From the NCBI RefSeq assembly GCF_001558695.1, contig NZ_LNTU01000012.1, positions 62,001 to 126,000 of the forward strand: 64,000 bases of DNA, given 5' to 3'. The translations under genes were made by a program, and so were the position numbers. Of the stretch, positions 1 to 9,490 are shown in pieces. The DNA comes from Paramesorhizobium deserti (lineage in GTDB: Bacteria; Pseudomonadota; Alphaproteobacteria; Rhizobiales; Rhizobiaceae). Under the pieces are notes generated by a model. It was given only the letters and a program-made list of their open reading frames with translations. It searched no databases and was not told the origin of the DNA. The first letter of the stretch is position 1, and each line of letters opens with the position of its first letter.

Positions 1-20
1 TCACAAACGCTTGTGCGGAA

Positions 21-94
21 GGCCTCGTGGCGGAGTGGTTACGCAGAGGACTGCAAATCCTTGCACCCCGGTTCGATTCCGGGCGAGGCCTCCA
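21..94 (+). tRNA. tRNA-Cys (GCA)
   Basis: The gene folds as a full cloverleaf. The seven-base acceptor strand GGCCTCG pairs with CGAGGCC at the 3' end, the anticodon loop reads CTGCAAA (anticodon GCA), and the T-arm contains GGTTCGATTCC. The 3' CCA is encoded (TCCA). It lies just upstream of the methyltransferase gene. Confidence 0.96.
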
Positions 95-175
95 GCGCAA
101 CCGGTTCCTGCGGGCGTTCATATCATCCGACAAGCGTTCCACCCCGCGTTTTGCGCGAAAGGAAAGCTTGGGACA

Positions 176-853
176 ATGACTGCCGATTTCCACGATCTCC
201 GTACCAAAATGGTCGATAATCAGATCCGAACCACGGATGTGACTAACATCGCCGTTCTCGACGCCTTCCTGGCTGTTCCGCGCGAAGAGTTCGTTCCATC
301 GGCCCGGCGCGACTTGGCCTATATCGACGAAGATATCCTGGTGAAACCGGCATCGCCCGTGGGCGAGGCGGCGCGTTATCTCATGGAGCCTTCGCCTTTC
401 GCCAAGCTGGTGCAGCTCGCAGCCATCGAGCCCGGCGACGTGGTCCTCGATATCGGCACGGGAACCGGCTATTCGGCGGCGGTGCTGTCGCGGCTGGCAA
501 GCTCCATCATCGCAGTCGAAAGTGATTCCGACCTGGCGGCCGAAGCGACGGCAAAACTCTCCGAACTTGGCTATGACAATGTCGTGATCGTCACAGCGCC
601 ATTGACGGAGGGCTATCCCTCCGAGGCGCCTTATGACGTGATCATCCTCGAGGGCGCTGTCGATTTCGTTCCGGACGCGCTTTTCGACCAGTTGAAGGAT
701 GGTGGCCGCCTCGTCGCCGTCGAAGGGTATGGAAATGCCGGGGTTGCCAAGCTTTACGTCAAGGATGACGGTATCACGTCCGGCCGCCGGGCATTCAACC
801 TGGCGGTGAAGCCTCTACCTGGATTTGCGCGTGCGCCGCAGTTCGAATTCTGA
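176..853 (+). CDS. protein-L-isoaspartate O-methyltransferase family protein
   Basis: This 225-residue protein looks like a SAM-dependent methyltransferase of the PCMT family, which repairs isoaspartyl residues in aged proteins. The SAM-binding motif I, VLDIGTGTGY, lies near residues 90-99 after a helical N-terminal region beginning MTADFHDLRTKM. I chose the ATG at 176 because the reading frame upstream runs through tRNA-Cys and cannot be coding; GGAAAG lies a few bases before this ATG. It directly precedes tolC. A second, more typical Pcm sits next to surE (23555-24208), so this one may have another substrate. Confidence 0.88.
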   Translation: MTADFHDLRTKMVDNQIRTTDVTNIAVLDAFLAVPREEFVPSARRDLAYIDEDILVKPASPVGEAARYLMEPSPFAKLVQLAAIEPGDVVLDIGTGTGYSAAVLSRLASSIIAVESDSDLAAEATAKLSELGYDNVVIVTAPLTEGYPSEAPYDVIILEGAVDFVPDALFDQLKDGGRLVAVEGYGNAGVAKLYVKDDGITSGRRAFNLAVKPLPGFARAPQFEF

Positions 854-990
854 TTTTTCCGAAATGGTTACATATCTGCAACGCTTCTGACTTTGTTTGT
901 GCATGCGCCTATGGCACAGATAGAAAAGGAGAAATTTACCGGTTATTAAATGCGTGCCCGAACCGCTCGGTTCGGTCAAAAAAGATTCGA

Positions 991-2376
991 ATGATTCATA
1001 TGAGGTTCACTGTGTTCAAAGTATGCAAGGGATGGTTGGCGGCGGCATTACTTTCGGGCACGGTTTTGACGGGAAATCCAGCCTTGGCCGAGACGCTTAC
1101 CGGTGCGCTGGCCAAGGCCTATCAAAACAATGCAACGCTCAACTCTTCGCGTGCTGGCGTTCGGGTCACGGATGAAGGTGTCGCGATTGCCAAATCCGGC
1201 TATCGTCCGACGATCACCGCCACGGGGGATTTCGGCCGTGCCCGTTCGGGCCAGTCAAATAGAACCGCCACCACGGGCAGTGTCGGCATCCAGCTCAATC
1301 AGACGCTTTTCGACGGGTTTCAGACCAAGAACAATGTCGCAGCCGCTGAAACGCAGGTCTACGCGCAGCGCGAAAACCTGCGCAACGAGGAACTGAACAG
1401 GCTGTTCGATGCGGTCCAGGCCTATATGGATGTCTACCGGAACCGCCAGATCGCGGTTCTGCGCGAGCAGAACCTTGCCGCCTTGAACGAACAGGTGCGC
1501 GCCGCACGCGCCCGCCTCGACGTGGGCGAGGGAACCCGCACCGACGTGGCGCAGGCGGAAGCCAGCCGCTCGATCGCTGTCGCGCAGCTCAACCAGGCGC
1601 GCGCCGACGTCAAATCGGCCGAGGCGGTGTATCGTCAGGTCATCGGCACCCCGCCGGGCAAGTTGCAGGCCGCAGCCGCCCCGTCCAGGACCCTGCCGCG
1701 CTCGATCGATACGGCCTATCAGATCGCCGCGGCTGCTCACCCGGCAATCCTTGCCACGAAATATGCGGTCGATGCCGCCGGCTACAACGTCAAGGCCAGG
1801 GAAGGCACATTGCTGCCGACCCTCGGGCTCAGCGCCTCTGCCAGCCATAGCGAGACCTTCGCCGGTGAAACGAGCTTGGGCGACGGCAATTCGGCTTCTG
1901 TCGGCGTGCAGCTTTCGGTTCCGATCTATCAGGGCGGGCGGGCTTCGGCGCAGGTGCGCCAGTCCAAGGAGCAACTGGGGCAAGCGCGGATCGAGGTCGA
2001 TGTGATGCGCGACTCCGTGCGTGCAGCCGTTGCCTCCGCATGGTCGCAGCTCGAAGCCGCCCGAGCATCGGTTTCAGCCAATCGCGACGGCGTCTCGGCA
2101 GCCAGACTCGCTCTCGAGGGCGTGATCGAGGAGCGCAAGGTCGGCCAGCGCACCACGCTCGATGTCTTGAACCAGCAGAACGAACTGGTGGCTGTGCAGA
2201 TTGCGCTTGTGCAGGCGGAACGCGATGTGGTGGTTGCGAGCTATGCGCTGCTCCAGGCGGTCGGCCGATTGACGGCGGGCCATCTGGGCCTTCAGGTTGC
2301 AGAGCACAGGCCGGAAGAGCATTACGAGGCCGTGAAGGACAAGTGGATCGGCCTGCGCACGCCCGACGGGCGCTGA
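991..2376 (+). CDS. tolC: TolC-family outer membrane efflux/type I secretion protein
   Basis: The protein has 461 residues, normal for TolC, the trimeric outer-membrane channel that completes tripartite efflux pumps and type I secretion systems (the Brucella homologue is called BepC). An N-terminal hydrophobic segment ends in NPALA before ETLTGALAKAYQNN, which is a typical signal peptide followed by the first TolC helix. Two internally similar OEP repeats follow, with coiled-coil stretches such as ARARLDVGEGTRTDVAQAEA and ERKVGQRTTLDVLNQQNELV. An alternative start is ATG at 1000. A terminator follows at 2400. Confidence 0.93.
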   Translation: MIHMRFTVFKVCKGWLAAALLSGTVLTGNPALAETLTGALAKAYQNNATLNSSRAGVRVTDEGVAIAKSGYRPTITATGDFGRARSGQSNRTATTGSVGIQLNQTLFDGFQTKNNVAAAETQVYAQRENLRNEELNRLFDAVQAYMDVYRNRQIAVLREQNLAALNEQVRAARARLDVGEGTRTDVAQAEASRSIAVAQLNQARADVKSAEAVYRQVIGTPPGKLQAAAAPSRTLPRSIDTAYQIAAAAHPAILATKYAVDAAGYNVKAREGTLLPTLGLSASASHSETFAGETSLGDGNSASVGVQLSVPIYQGGRASAQVRQSKEQLGQARIEVDVMRDSVRAAVASAWSQLEAARASVSANRDGVSAARLALEGVIEERKVGQRTTLDVLNQQNELVAVQIALVQAERDVVVASYALLQAVGRLTAGHLGLQVAEHRPEEHYEAVKDKWIGLRTPDGR

Positions 2377-2399
2377 GCTTCCGCTTCATCGGAACCAGG

Positions 2400-2426
2400 A
2401 AACGGCACCGCAGGGTGCCGTTTTTC
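2400..2426 (+). terminator. rho-independent terminator of tolC
   Basis: The stem AACGGCACC / GGTGCCGTT with a short GCAG loop is followed by a T-run (TTTTTC), just after the tolC stop codon. Confidence 0.85.
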
Positions 2427-2654
2427 GTTGTGCATGCTGAGCGGATCGGAATCATTGCGGCGAGAGGTGCCGCAACAGTTTGAAGCCGCAGATATTTCCG
2501 TCTCTCAAATCGCATTTTCCAGCGGATGATTCGATAATCCTGTGGGTTGGCTTTTCCACCTAACCGGCGGGGATTCTCAAACGCGGTTTCGTCCGATACC
2601 CTGTTTCAAAGATTCGCCGTGCGAGGCGGCGAGAAAGACAAGCGGCACAGGACT

Positions 2655-3542
2655 ATGGCACAGACATCGAGCGCGGCGCGTGAGCCTTCCATGGAAGAGA
2701 TCCTTGCTTCCATCCGTCGGATCATCGAGGACAGTGACGTGGTGCGGCAGAGCGTGCCGCCCAAGCCTGAGCGTCCCCATGCGGCGCCGGTGCGCGGCGA
2801 GATCGCCGAATTCCGCCGCGATCCGGAGCCCGTGCTGAAGCCGGTGGAGCCGGCAAAATCCAGCCTCGAAGCTGACAAGGCGCAGGAGGACCGTGGTGCG
2901 CGCCAGGCGGAAGACGCAATGCAGGCGCTTGCGGCGCGGATCGGCCTGCGCGGATCCCTCGAACCGCAGGGCCGGGATGGTGCGACGTCGAGCGTGGGCC
3001 GCGATGCCGTGCATCAGCCGAAAGATGAGCGCGCCGACGCGCCGGCGGGCGTTCAGCCCCGGTTCGAGGCAGCTGGTGCGGACAGCGATGCGGCCGACGA
3101 TGCCGATGATGATTATGAGCCCATCCTCGACGCCAGCAATGACGATCTCCAGCCCGCAACGGCTGTAACGGGCCGGGCGCATGAGACTGCAGGGGATGAC
3201 GTGGGGCCTGTGTCGGCCGAAGCGCCCGCGAATCCAACGGCGCAGGCGCCTCAACCCGATGCGGTCACTGGCAATCCGGATGCCGCGCGAGGCGATGCGC
3301 CACGGCCGGCTGTTGCGCCGGCAAGTCCGATTATATCGCAGGCCACAGGACGGCAGGTGGCCGCCGCCTTCGAGGATCTTTCGGCCGTAATGCGTGCCGA
3401 GCAGCGCCGTTCCTTCGACGAGATGGCGGAAGAAATGCTGCGTCCCATGCTGCAGGAGTGGCTCGACAACAATCTTCCCGGCCTCGTCGAGCGACTGGTG
3501 CGCGAGGAAATCGAGCGCGTGGTGCGCGCCGGGCGGGAGTAG
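2655..3542 (+). CDS. popZ: PopZ-like polar organizing protein (DUF2497)
   Basis: This 295-residue acidic, low-complexity protein has the two signatures of the PopZ/DUF2497 family. The first is an N-terminal helix around SMEEILASIRRIIEDSD (residues about 12-28). The second is a C-terminal block, RPMLQEWLDNNLPGLVERLV followed by REEIERVV, in the last 35 residues. Between them is a disordered stretch rich in D, A and P. PopZ self-assembles at the cell pole and anchors the ParB-origin complex in alphaproteobacteria. The start at ATG 2655 is chosen because the conserved N-terminus begins there. The position between tolC and valS is common in rhizobia. Confidence 0.88.
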   Translation: MAQTSSAAREPSMEEILASIRRIIEDSDVVRQSVPPKPERPHAAPVRGEIAEFRRDPEPVLKPVEPAKSSLEADKAQEDRGARQAEDAMQALAARIGLRGSLEPQGRDGATSSVGRDAVHQPKDERADAPAGVQPRFEAAGADSDAADDADDDYEPILDASNDDLQPATAVTGRAHETAGDDVGPVSAEAPANPTAQAPQPDAVTGNPDAARGDAPRPAVAPASPIISQATGRQVAAAFEDLSAVMRAEQRRSFDEMAEEMLRPMLQEWLDNNLPGLVERLVREEIERVVRAGRE

Positions 3543-3577
3543 TCACGCCATTCGTTCTGCTTCGCTTCGCTCTGAGG

Positions 3578-3656
3578 GGGAGTAAGGGAATAAGTGAATA
3601 GGGGAGTATGTTTCGCTCGCAAGCATACTCCCTTATTTCCCTATTCCCTTACTCCC
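3578..3656. repeat. long imperfect inverted repeat between popZ and valS
   Basis: Two 33-base arms (3578-3610 and 3624-3656) are inverted copies around a 13-base spacer. The outer part GGGAGTAAGGGAATA and the inner part GGGAGTATG match perfectly, with mismatches only in the middle. One arm is almost pure purine and the other pyrimidine. The arms are themselves built of GGGAATA/GGGAGTA-like units, so this looks like a small mobile palindromic repeat rather than a simple terminator. Confidence 0.8.
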
Positions 3657-3772
3657 TTTCGTTTTCGACGTATTTTCCCTTTCATAATCCCTGCAAAAAT
3701 GATTTTAGGAGGCCTGCATCACCTTTAAAGTGATTGTTAACGCCCGCTTAAACAGCCCTGACGGACATTTTC

Positions 3773-6505
3773 ATGCTTGAGAAGACATACGACGCCGCGG
3801 CCACCGAGCCGAAGATCGCCGAACTCTGGGAGAAGGTAGGCGCCTTCAAGGCCGGAGCTGGAGCGAAGCCGGGCGCCGATCCGTTCTCGATCGTCATTCC
3901 GCCGCCGAACGTGACCGGTTCGCTGCATATGGGCCATGCGCTCAATAATACAATTCAGGACATTCTTGTCCGGTTCGAGCGTATGCGGGGCAAGAATGTC
4001 CTGTGGCAACCCGGCATGGACCATGCCGGCATCGCCACGCAGATGGTGGTCGAGCGCCAGCTCATGGAGCGGCAGGAGCCGAACCGCCATCTCATGGGCC
4101 GCGAAAAATTCGTCGAGCGTATCTGGCAGTGGAAAGCCGAATCCGGTGGTATGATCTCCAACCAGCTTCGCCGCTTGGGCGCGTCATGCGACTGGTCGCG
4201 CGAACGCTTCACCATGGATGAGGGGTTGTCGAAGGCGGTTCTGGAGGTCTTCGTCACGCTTTACAAGGAAGGGCTGATCTACAAGGACAAGCGCCTTGTG
4301 AACTGGGATCCCAAGCTGCTCACGGCGATTTCCGATCTTGAAGTCGAGCAGCGCGAGATCAAGGGGCATCTCTGGCATTTCCGTTATCCTCTGGAGAACG
4401 TGCCGTTCGACCCGGAGAATCCGCACACCTATATCGTCGTGGCCACGACCCGGCCTGAAACCATGCTCGGCGATAGCGGTGTGGCGGTCAATCCGAACGA
4501 CCCGCGCTACCACGCGCTGGTCGGCAATGATGTCGTTTTGCCGCTGGTCAGCCGCCATATCCCGATCGTCGCCGACGATTACGCCGACCCGGAAGCCGGT
4601 TCGGGCGCCGTCAAGATCACGCCCGCCCACGACTTCAACGATTTCGAGGTCGGCCGGCGCCACGATCTTCCGCAGATCAATATCCTCACCGTTGAGGCGG
4701 CAATAACCCTCAGGAATAACAAGGACTTCCTGGAAGGTCTGGAGAAATCGAGTCATCTCGATCAGCTGATCCACGATCTCGACGGTCTCGACCGTTTCGC
4801 TGCGCGCAAGCGCATTGTCGAGATGATGGAAGAGGGCGGCTATCTTGAAAAGATCGAGGACCACACCCATACGGTGCCGCATGGCGATCGCGGCGGTGTC
4901 CCGATCGAGCCTTTCCTGACAGACCAGTGGTATGTAAACGCGGCCGAGCTCGCCAAGCCGGCGATCGCCAGCGTTCGCGAGGGACGTACGAATTTCGTGC
5001 CGAAGAACTGGGAGAAGACCTATTTCGACTGGATGGAGAACATCCAGCCCTGGTGCATCTCGCGCCAGCTCTGGTGGGGGCACCAAATTCCGGCTTGGTA
5101 CGGGCCTGATGGCACAATCTTTGTCGAAAAGAGCGAGGAGAAAGCGCTTGCCGCCGCGGCTGCCCATTATGGCAAGCCGACCGAACTGCAGCGCGATCCC
5201 GATGTGCTCGACACCTGGTTCTCCTCGGCGCTGTGGCCGTTCTCGACGCTTGGCTGGCCGGACAAGACGCCGGAACTCGCCACCTATTATCAGACGGACG
5301 TCCTCGTCACCGGTTTCGACATCATCTTCTTCTGGGTTGCCCGGATGATGATGATGGGGCTGCACTTCATGGATGAGGAGCCGTTCCACACCGTTTATGT
5401 CCATGCGCTGGTGCGCGACAAGAACGGCGCCAAGATGTCGAAGTCAAAGGGCAACGTCATCGATCCTCTGGGCCTGATCGACGAATATGGGGCGGACGCG
5501 CTGCGTTTCACCCTCGCTATCATGGCGGCGCAGGGGCGCGACGTGAAGCTCGATCCGGCGCGCATCGCCGGCTATCGCAATTTCGGCACCAAGCTCTGGA
5601 ACGCAACGCGTTTTGCCGAGATGAATGGCGTGGCGCGCGACGACGGCTTTGATCCCGCGAACGCGAAGCTTGCCGTCAACCGCTGGATCCTGACGGAGCT
5701 GACGCGAGCGGCGCGGGCCATCACCGATGGCATCACGGCCTATAAGTTCAACGAAGCGGCGGGTGCGGCTTACAGATTCGTCTGGAATCAGTTCTGCGAC
5801 TGGTATCTGGAACTCTTGAAACCAATCTTCATGGGTGAGGATGAGGCCGCCAAGAAGGAAGCGCAGGCCTGCGCTGCCTATTGCCTCGACGAAATATACA
5901 AGCTGCTTCATCCCTTCATGCCGTTCATGACGGAAGAGCTGTGGGCGCACACGGCAGGCGAAAGGAAGACACGTTCGACGCTGCTCACCCATGCCGAATG
6001 GCCGGTACTCGATTTCGAGGACAGCGATGCGGCCGCCGATATCAACTGGCTGATCGAGCTCGTCACCGGCATCCGCTCGGTGCGTGCGGAGATGAACGTG
6101 CCGCCTGCGGCGCTGGCGCCGCTCGCCGTGCTCGACGCCAATGATGCGACGAGAGACCGGTTCGAACGCCATGATGCGGCGATCAAGCGCTTGGCGCGGG
6201 TGGAATCGATCGGCTTTGCCGCGGAAGCGCCGAAGGCATCGGCGCAGATCGTCATTGGCGAGGCGACGGTCTGCCTGCCGCTGGGCAATTTGATCGATAT
6301 CAAGGCAGAAGCGGCAAGGCTCACCAAGGAGGCGGCCAAGATTGCCGGCGAGATCGAGCGCATCGAAAAAAAGCTCGCAAACGAGAAATTCGTCGCCAAT
6401 GCGCGCGAGGAGGTCGTGGAGGCAGAGCGCGAAAAGCTGAACGAATTCCGCGAGGCGGCGGAGAAAATCTCCGTCGCGCTGAAGCGTATCGAAAGCGCGG
6501 GATGA
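3773..6505 (+). CDS. valS: valyl-tRNA synthetase
   Basis: The 910-residue class Ia synthetase charges tRNA-Val. The HIGH-type signature PPPNVTGSLHMGHALN lies near residues 43-58, and the KMSKS loop (AKMSKSKGNVIDPL) near 553. A CP1 editing domain separates them. An anticodon-binding domain and a C-terminal coiled coil (RLTKEAAKIAGEIERIEKK and onward, last 65 residues) follow, as in full-length ValRS. The ATG at 3773 starts with MLEKTYDA, normal for alphaproteobacterial ValRS. Two hairpins follow the gene. Confidence 0.98.
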   Translation: MLEKTYDAAATEPKIAELWEKVGAFKAGAGAKPGADPFSIVIPPPNVTGSLHMGHALNNTIQDILVRFERMRGKNVLWQPGMDHAGIATQMVVERQLMERQEPNRHLMGREKFVERIWQWKAESGGMISNQLRRLGASCDWSRERFTMDEGLSKAVLEVFVTLYKEGLIYKDKRLVNWDPKLLTAISDLEVEQREIKGHLWHFRYPLENVPFDPENPHTYIVVATTRPETMLGDSGVAVNPNDPRYHALVGNDVVLPLVSRHIPIVADDYADPEAGSGAVKITPAHDFNDFEVGRRHDLPQINILTVEAAITLRNNKDFLEGLEKSSHLDQLIHDLDGLDRFAARKRIVEMMEEGGYLEKIEDHTHTVPHGDRGGVPIEPFLTDQWYVNAAELAKPAIASVREGRTNFVPKNWEKTYFDWMENIQPWCISRQLWWGHQIPAWYGPDGTIFVEKSEEKALAAAAAHYGKPTELQRDPDVLDTWFSSALWPFSTLGWPDKTPELATYYQTDVLVTGFDIIFFWVARMMMMGLHFMDEEPFHTVYVHALVRDKNGAKMSKSKGNVIDPLGLIDEYGADALRFTLAIMAAQGRDVKLDPARIAGYRNFGTKLWNATRFAEMNGVARDDGFDPANAKLAVNRWILTELTRAARAITDGITAYKFNEAAGAAYRFVWNQFCDWYLELLKPIFMGEDEAAKKEAQACAAYCLDEIYKLLHPFMPFMTEELWAHTAGERKTRSTLLTHAEWPVLDFEDSDAAADINWLIELVTGIRSVRAEMNVPPAALAPLAVLDANDATRDRFERHDAAIKRLARVESIGFAAEAPKASAQIVIGEATVCLPLGNLIDIKAEAARLTKEAAKIAGEIERIEKKLANEKFVANAREEVVEAEREKLNEFREAAEKISVALKRIESAG

Positions 6506-6571
6506 TCATCATCCCGCTTCTTGATTCGAATTTCCGAAAGCCGGCCCGACCATGTGTCGGGCCGTAATTTT
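6497..6571 (+). terminator. valS 3' hairpins and terminator
   Basis: A perfect hairpin (GCGGGATGA-TCA-TCATCCCGC, 6497-6517) overlaps the valS stop codon. A second, CGGCCCGAC/GTCGGGCCG (6542-6564), is followed by TAATTTT. The second has the form of an intrinsic terminator. Confidence 0.7.
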
Positions 6572-6858
6572 CATGGCACCGGCAGACTTCTCCGATCACC
6601 GTTTCGACAATTTTTAGCCATTGTTGCGCCTTGGCAACAGAGGCTCTCTATTAGCTGAAAACCTCTGAAAATGGCCGTTTTCGCGCTCGCTTTGCTGCAG
6701 AATCCTCTTATAAATTATCACGCTAAGTGAAAAATGATCAATTTTCGGGCCGGCGCGTTTCTGCCGATCGGCGGGACATCCACGGGGCACTTGTCGGACA
6801 TCACTTTCATGTTACGTTTGCGTCAAAATTTATTCCATTCTTGATTTGGGGAGGACAA
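6572..6858 (+). other. AT-richer leader of the fadL-type gene
   Basis: No gene is seen here. The stretch is AT-rich compared with its surroundings, contains runs such as TCTTATAAATTATCACGC around 6710, and presumably holds the promoter. A good ribosome-binding site (GGGGAGG) sits just before the ATG at 6859. Confidence 0.4.
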
Positions 6859-8103
6859 ATGATCAGGGGAACAACAAAAACGATCGTCGGGGCCGCTCTT
6901 ATCGCGGCCGGGGCCATCGGAAGCGCGCAGGCCGGGGGACTTGAGCGCAGCTCACAGGATTTCGATATCTTGTTCGAGCCAGGCACCAGAATTGAATCGG
7001 GCGTGACCTTTGTCATGCCGCAGCGCAAACTGAGGAATATTCGCGGGTCTGCGGTGGGGACCGCGACCGGCGGCATCAATCCCAGGACGGGCCGCCCTTA
7101 CAAAACCAGCGTCGACGAAGCCGTCGACTACGCGGTTCCGAAATTCTCCGCCAAAGTCGATCTGAACGACGATCTGGCCTGCGCCGCGCAATATCGCGAG
7201 CCGATCGGCATCCATACGGATGTCGGCACGGACACGGCGGCGATGTATGTCGCGATCGAGCAGGAGATCACCTCGCGCGATTATGGTCTCAACTGTTCTT
7301 ATCGGTTCGTGGCCGGCGAAAAGGGCTATTTCCGCATCCTGGGCGGCGTTTCCTATCAGGAGGTCGAGGGCTATCAGTCCCGCTTCCTGCCGCGCGGGTT
7401 TCCGGACAACCCGCTGGGAAGGCTAGAGGGCTTCCGCACAGGTTATCTCAATGTCGAGGACAAGAGCTGGGGCTGGCGTCTTGGTGCGGCGTACGAGATT
7501 CCGGAATACGCACTGCGTGCTTCGGTCGTCTATCAGTCTCGGGTGAAATATAATCTGGAAGGAACGATCACGGGACTTTTTTCACAGACGGTCCCTGTTA
7601 TTCCTGTCGAAGGCGAGGCGGAAGTTCCAGATTCGGTCGAAGTCAAATTCCAGACCGGTATTGCTCCGAATTGGCTGGCTTTCGGTTCGGTCAAGTGGAC
7701 CAACTGGTCAATTGTGAAAGATATTCCGTTTTACAATACGGCTGCGGGCCTGATCCCCGTGGGCGCGCGGATTACCGGCCTTGATCTCTATTATCAAGAT
7801 GGATGGACCATTTCCGGCGGCGTGGCGCACAAGCTCAACGATCAATGGTCGGTGGCGTCGAGCCTGACCTGGGATCGTGCCACAACGACAGGCCTGACTT
7901 CCCAGACTGATGTCTGGACGCTCGGGCTCGGCACCGTTTATTCACCGAATGAGCGCTTCGAGGTCCGCCTTGCCGGAGTCGTCGGCTTGCTCACGTCGGG
8001 TACCATGGACAACAGGCGGACCAGTGGTCTGGCCGGTTACGTCGCCGATTTCGACGATGATTTTGTCGGCGCGCTTTCGATTTCGGCCAAGCTGAAATTC
8101 TAG
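6859..8103 (+). CDS. OmpP1/FadL-family outer membrane transporter
   Basis: This 414-residue outer-membrane beta-barrel is likely used for uptake of long-chain fatty acids or other hydrophobic compounds. A signal peptide (MIRGTTKTIVGAALIAAGAI then GSAQA) precedes GGLERSSQDFDILFEPG, the usual FadL N-terminus forming the hatch. The middle and end show alternating beta-strand patterns such as WRLGAAYEIPEYALRASVVY and DGWTISGGVAHKLNDQWSV, ending in LSISAKLKF with the terminal F typical of barrel proteins. The start is chosen from the RBS GGGGAGG six bases upstream. A terminator follows. Confidence 0.9.
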   Translation: MIRGTTKTIVGAALIAAGAIGSAQAGGLERSSQDFDILFEPGTRIESGVTFVMPQRKLRNIRGSAVGTATGGINPRTGRPYKTSVDEAVDYAVPKFSAKVDLNDDLACAAQYREPIGIHTDVGTDTAAMYVAIEQEITSRDYGLNCSYRFVAGEKGYFRILGGVSYQEVEGYQSRFLPRGFPDNPLGRLEGFRTGYLNVEDKSWGWRLGAAYEIPEYALRASVVYQSRVKYNLEGTITGLFSQTVPVIPVEGEAEVPDSVEVKFQTGIAPNWLAFGSVKWTNWSIVKDIPFYNTAAGLIPVGARITGLDLYYQDGWTISGGVAHKLNDQWSVASSLTWDRATTTGLTSQTDVWTLGLGTVYSPNERFEVRLAGVVGLLTSGTMDNRRTSGLAGYVADFDDDFVGALSISAKLKF

Positions 8104-8130
8104 GGCGGTTTCCTGATATCGATCTGGAAG

Positions 8131-8160
8131 AGCCCGGCTTTTTGCTGGGCTTTTCTTTTG
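8131..8160 (+). terminator. terminator after the fadL-type gene
   Basis: The stem AGCCCGGC/GCTGGGCT (one mismatch) with a TTTTT loop is followed by TTTCTTTT. Confidence 0.8.
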
Positions 8161-8632
8161 GGGCACTTGGGTAAGGGGAGTTTCCGGTATGCGCTATTAT
8201 TTGTGGATCAAATTGGGCTCCCAATTTTGTGACGATTCAGCAACAGTCTCTTCACGATGAAATGGAACAGCAGGGTGCACGGCTGATTTTGCCCATTTCC
8301 CGCCACAAACCCGGAGCACCCGAGAAGAGCGCGGCCGCGATAGGTGCAAGGACAGTGGTCCTGGCCGGCAGATATACTGGTATGTGGGGGCATGGAGCAG
8401 GAATGAACAGGCTGGTCCTTTCCAAGGAGAATCCGTTGTTTCGACCTGATCCGATCCGGATCGGGCGGATGTGGGGACGTGGTGCCGTCGCGGGGCGCGG
8501 AGTGGGGCTTCGTCTCAGCCGTACTCTTGCCGAAAATGCGGGGCATGTTTTCTCAAGCGGCAGCCAACCCTCGGGAACCGGTGCCCGTTCGGCCGAAATG
8601 GTATTTGCCGGTGTGAAAGAAATAGCTTCGTG
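8161..8632 (+). other. long leader upstream of exoR, with a perfect inverted repeat
   Basis: About 470 bases with no gene I can support. A perfect inverted repeat, AAATTGGG-CT-CCCAATTT, lies at 8210-8227 and could be an operator or a weak terminator. A 134-codon frame across this stretch is arginine/glycine-rich, resembles no family I know and is not called. Confidence 0.45.
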
Positions 8633-9427
8633 ATGCGAGTCGTTAAGCACATAACCTATCCGGTATTCGGGCTTGCCATGACGCTGGCCGTCATGTGCGG
8701 ACATGCCTATGCCTTCGACGTGGCTGACGATGCTGAGAGGAGCCGCAACCCCTTCGAACTCTTCAAGTTCGGCTTTTCCGCCTATAAGAACGGTCATAAG
8801 GACGAGGCGCTCAAAGCCTTGCGCTACGCTGCGGAGATGGGGCATCCGGGCGCCAAATGGAAGCTTGCGCGCATGTATGCCGACGGCGACGGCGTTAAGG
8901 AGAACGATTTCGAGGCTTATCAGATCTTCGAGAAGATCGTACGCGACGGGGCCGAGCCCGGCTCGCAGAACGAAAGCTATGTCGCTGACGCACTCGTCGC
9001 ACTGGCCGGTTATGTGAAGCGCGGCATTCCGGGATCGCCCGTTCAAGCCAATCCGAATGTCGCGCGCGATCTCTATGTCCAGGCCGCCTCGAATTTCGGC
9101 GATCCTGCGGCACAGTACGAGTTGGGCAGGATGCTCCTGAAAGGCGAGGGCGGCGCGCGCAACCCTGTCCAGGCCGCTCGCTGGTTCCGGCTCGCCGCCC
9201 AGAAGGGCAATGTGAACGCCCAGGCCATGCTCGGCAACATGCTGTTCCAGGCAGGCAAGACCGTGCGGGGGCTCGCGATGCTCACCGCCGCTTTCAAGCG
9301 TTGCTCGGATAAAGATTGTGACTGGATCCGCAATCTGCAGGAGCAGGCCTTCTCGGTGGCCGGCGAGGCAGACCGGCGCACCGCGATTTCGCTGGCCGGC
9401 GATATCGTGCGGACGGGGGATTTTTAG
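8633..9427 (+). CDS. exoR: ExoR-like Sel1-repeat periplasmic regulator
   Basis: This 264-residue secreted protein has an N-terminal signal peptide (PVFGLAMTLAVMCGHAYA) and then NPFELFKFGFSAYKNGHKDE, a stretch that strongly resembles rhizobial ExoR. Sel1/TPR-like repeats follow, for example AAEMGHPGAKWKLARMYADG, FGDPAAQYELGRMLLKGEGG and KGNVNAQAMLGNMLFQAGK. In Sinorhizobium ExoR binds and inhibits the sensor kinase ExoS in the periplasm, so repressing exopolysaccharide and activating motility genes. ATG 8633 places the signal peptide at the N-terminus; GTG at 8630 is an alternative. Confidence 0.87.
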   Translation: MRVVKHITYPVFGLAMTLAVMCGHAYAFDVADDAERSRNPFELFKFGFSAYKNGHKDEALKALRYAAEMGHPGAKWKLARMYADGDGVKENDFEAYQIFEKIVRDGAEPGSQNESYVADALVALAGYVKRGIPGSPVQANPNVARDLYVQAASNFGDPAAQYELGRMLLKGEGGARNPVQAARWFRLAAQKGNVNAQAMLGNMLFQAGKTVRGLAMLTAAFKRCSDKDCDWIRNLQEQAFSVAGEADRRTAISLAGDIVRTGDF

Positions 9428-9490
9428 TCCACGGCACTCCTGGCGGAACCGATAGTATCCGACGGCCGGCGGAGTGGCAGTGTTCCGGAG

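Noticed and set aside
11..175. N-terminal extension of the first methyltransferase through tRNA-Cys
   Set aside because: The frame crosses a complete tRNA gene; the family N-terminus begins at the ATG at 176.
8229..8633. 134-codon frame before exoR
   Set aside because: Arg/Gly-rich, no family resemblance, no convincing RBS; the stretch is more likely a leader.
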